Assembly (NCBI GenBank): GCA_007827375.1 | Contig: VISH01000002.1 | Location: forward strand, 1,017,001 to 1,081,000 | Origin: Alteromonadaceae bacterium 2753L.S.0a.02 | Lineage (GTDB): Bacteria > Pseudomonadota > Gammaproteobacteria > Pseudomonadales > Cellvibrionaceae | Direction: 5' to 3' | Length of the DNA stretch: 64,000 bases | Part shown: positions 63,159 to 64,000 of the stretch, in pieces | How the letters are laid out: each line of letters begins with the position of its first letter | Numbering within the stretch: position 1 is the stretch's first letter | Made by a program: the position numbers and the translations under genes | The notes under the pieces: model-generated | The model's input: the letters and a program-made list of their open reading frames with translations, nothing else | What the model was told of the DNA's origin: nothing | Database searches by the model: none

Positions 63159-64000
63159 ATGGCACGACTTCCAGACGCACAAATCGACAGAATCAAACAA
63201 GACATCTCTTTACTTAGGCTGGTTGAAAGCCAGGGCTACCCAGTAAAGAAGATCGGCAAAGACCACGCCATCCAGTGCCCCTTCCACGATGACGACACCC
63301 CGAGCCTGATCATCAGCCCCAAAACCAACCTGTATCACTGCTTTGGCTGTGGTGCCGCTGGCAGTGTGATCGACTGGGTAATGAAAACCCAGTGCCTGAA
63401 CTTTAGAGAGGCTGCGGTATGGTTAAGTAATGAGTTCCTGGCCTTCGATATGGAACCAGAAAATAATCGAGATCCATCACCTTCTTTAGCCGCTAGTTCC
63501 TCAGATGCTGACCCCAGCCCGCAGGATGACCAAGCTTTGCTTCGGCAGGTGATCGACTTCTATCACGAGACATTAAAAACCAGTTCCGAAGCTCAGGACT
63601 ACTTAAAACAGCGCGGCTTGGATGACCCTGAACTGATTGAGTGTTTTAAGTTGGGCTACGCCAACCGCACCTTGGGGCTTACCCTGCCAGAAAAGAACCG
63701 CAAAGCCGGTGCGGAAATCCGCTGCCATTTACAAAAGGTGGGCTTGTATCGGGAAAGTGGTCACGAGCATTTTAATGGTTCGTTGGTGGTGCCTATCGTC
63801 AGCGAATCGGGTGAGATAACGGAAATCTACGGGCGCAAATTGTTAAACAACCTGCGCAAAGGAACCCCGAAACACCTGTACTTACCGGGGCCACACCAAG
63901 GCGTTTTTAATCCAGATTGTTTGCGTTCAGAAGAAATTATTTTATGTGAAGCCTTGTTGGATGCACTGACCTTCTGGCGGCACGGTTTTAAAAACGTGAC
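63159..64000 (+). CDS. CHC2 zinc-finger/Toprim DNA primase, incomplete at window end
   Basis: 280 codons are visible and the frame runs off the end without a stop. It starts ARLPDAQIDRIKQDISLLRL. A CHC2 zinc finger is complete: CPFHDDDTPSL then YHCFGCGAAGSVIDWVM (C-x2-H, C-x2-C). A ~60-residue linker (rich in Asp/Ser/Pro) is followed by the DnaG-type core and the Toprim start (SEEIILCEALLDALTFWRHG). GGAG 8 bp ahead of the ATG. Such primases are encoded by phages and integrative islands; this one is divergent from the XRE repressor. The full length cannot be seen. Confidence 0.88.
   Translation, partial: MARLPDAQIDRIKQDISLLRLVESQGYPVKKIGKDHAIQCPFHDDDTPSLIISPKTNLYHCFGCGAAGSVIDWVMKTQCLNFREAAVWLSNEFLAFDMEPENNRDPSPSLAASSSDADPSPQDDQALLRQVIDFYHETLKTSSEAQDYLKQRGLDDPELIECFKLGYANRTLGLTLPEKNRKAGAEIRCHLQKVGLYRESGHEHFNGSLVVPIVSESGEITEIYGRKLLNNLRKGTPKHLYLPGPHQGVFNPDCLRSEEIILCEALLDALTFWRHGFKNV

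Noticed and set aside
1..64000. CRISPR array, tRNA or rRNA genes
   Set aside because: No regular repeat-spacer pattern and no tRNA- or rRNA-like sequence noticed on either strand.

Overview
The window looks like chromosome from a marine-type gammaproteobacterium, most likely Cellvibrionaceae or a close relative. The basis is protein-family content: a TIGR03545/TIGR03546 pair, a YdcX-type PHP hydrolase, GltBD, a YdeP-like oxidoreductase, GGDEF/EAL and FIST signalling. The genus cannot be fixed by eye.

Region 1 (1-30.8 kb) is ordinary core genome. It holds a lytic transglycosylase; an OFA-type MFS carrier; a periplasmic binding-like protein; the two-gene transglutaminase / circularly permuted ATP-grasp + alpha-E operon; an EF-G-2-like GTPase; the TIGR03546-TIGR03545-PHP cluster; an EEP phosphatase; a DUF5329 protein; a FIST sensor next to a GGDEF-EAL protein; a YdeP-like molybdoenzyme; a periplasmic transglutaminase; two small divergent exported proteins; a YdcF-like protein; and gltBD with a clear terminator.

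Region 2 (30.85-35.4 kb) is a run of small AT-rich orphan genes, all on + apart from a VapB-type antitoxin with a broken vapC. The genes are separated by sites with the architecture of integron attC sites. No integrase is visible, so it reads as a CALIN (attC cluster lacking integrase) or the tail of a chromosomal integron. Region 3 (35.5-39.4 kb) returns to normal genes: a membrane AraC regulator, an esterase-fold protein that seems to lack its catalytic Ser and His, and a cytochrome b561 / LuxR-type pair.

Region 4 (40.3-47.6 kb) is accessory: an unrecognised 609-aa protein, a complete IS66 element with a perfect 8-bp target duplication, and a second cassette cluster that includes a 1.7-kb cassette for a DUF4365/PD-(D/E)XK-like protein.

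Region 5 (47.66-62.60 kb) is bounded by two same-length (1279 bp), apparently identical IS110-family elements in opposite orientation, each with a long structured leader that could encode a bridge RNA. Between them lies one exported protein of about 3830 residues: choice-of-anchor A, cadherin/Ig-like repeats, IgGFc-binding-like domain, RHS repeats, Hint protease and a C-terminal EndoU-type RNase toxin. A small presumptive immunity gene follows. The right-hand IS110 copy appears to have separated this toxin/immunity pair from its terminator. Region 6 (62.6-64 kb) has an XRE repressor divergent from a CHC2/Toprim primase that runs off the window, with an operator inside the primase promoter; it looks like the edge of another mobile island.
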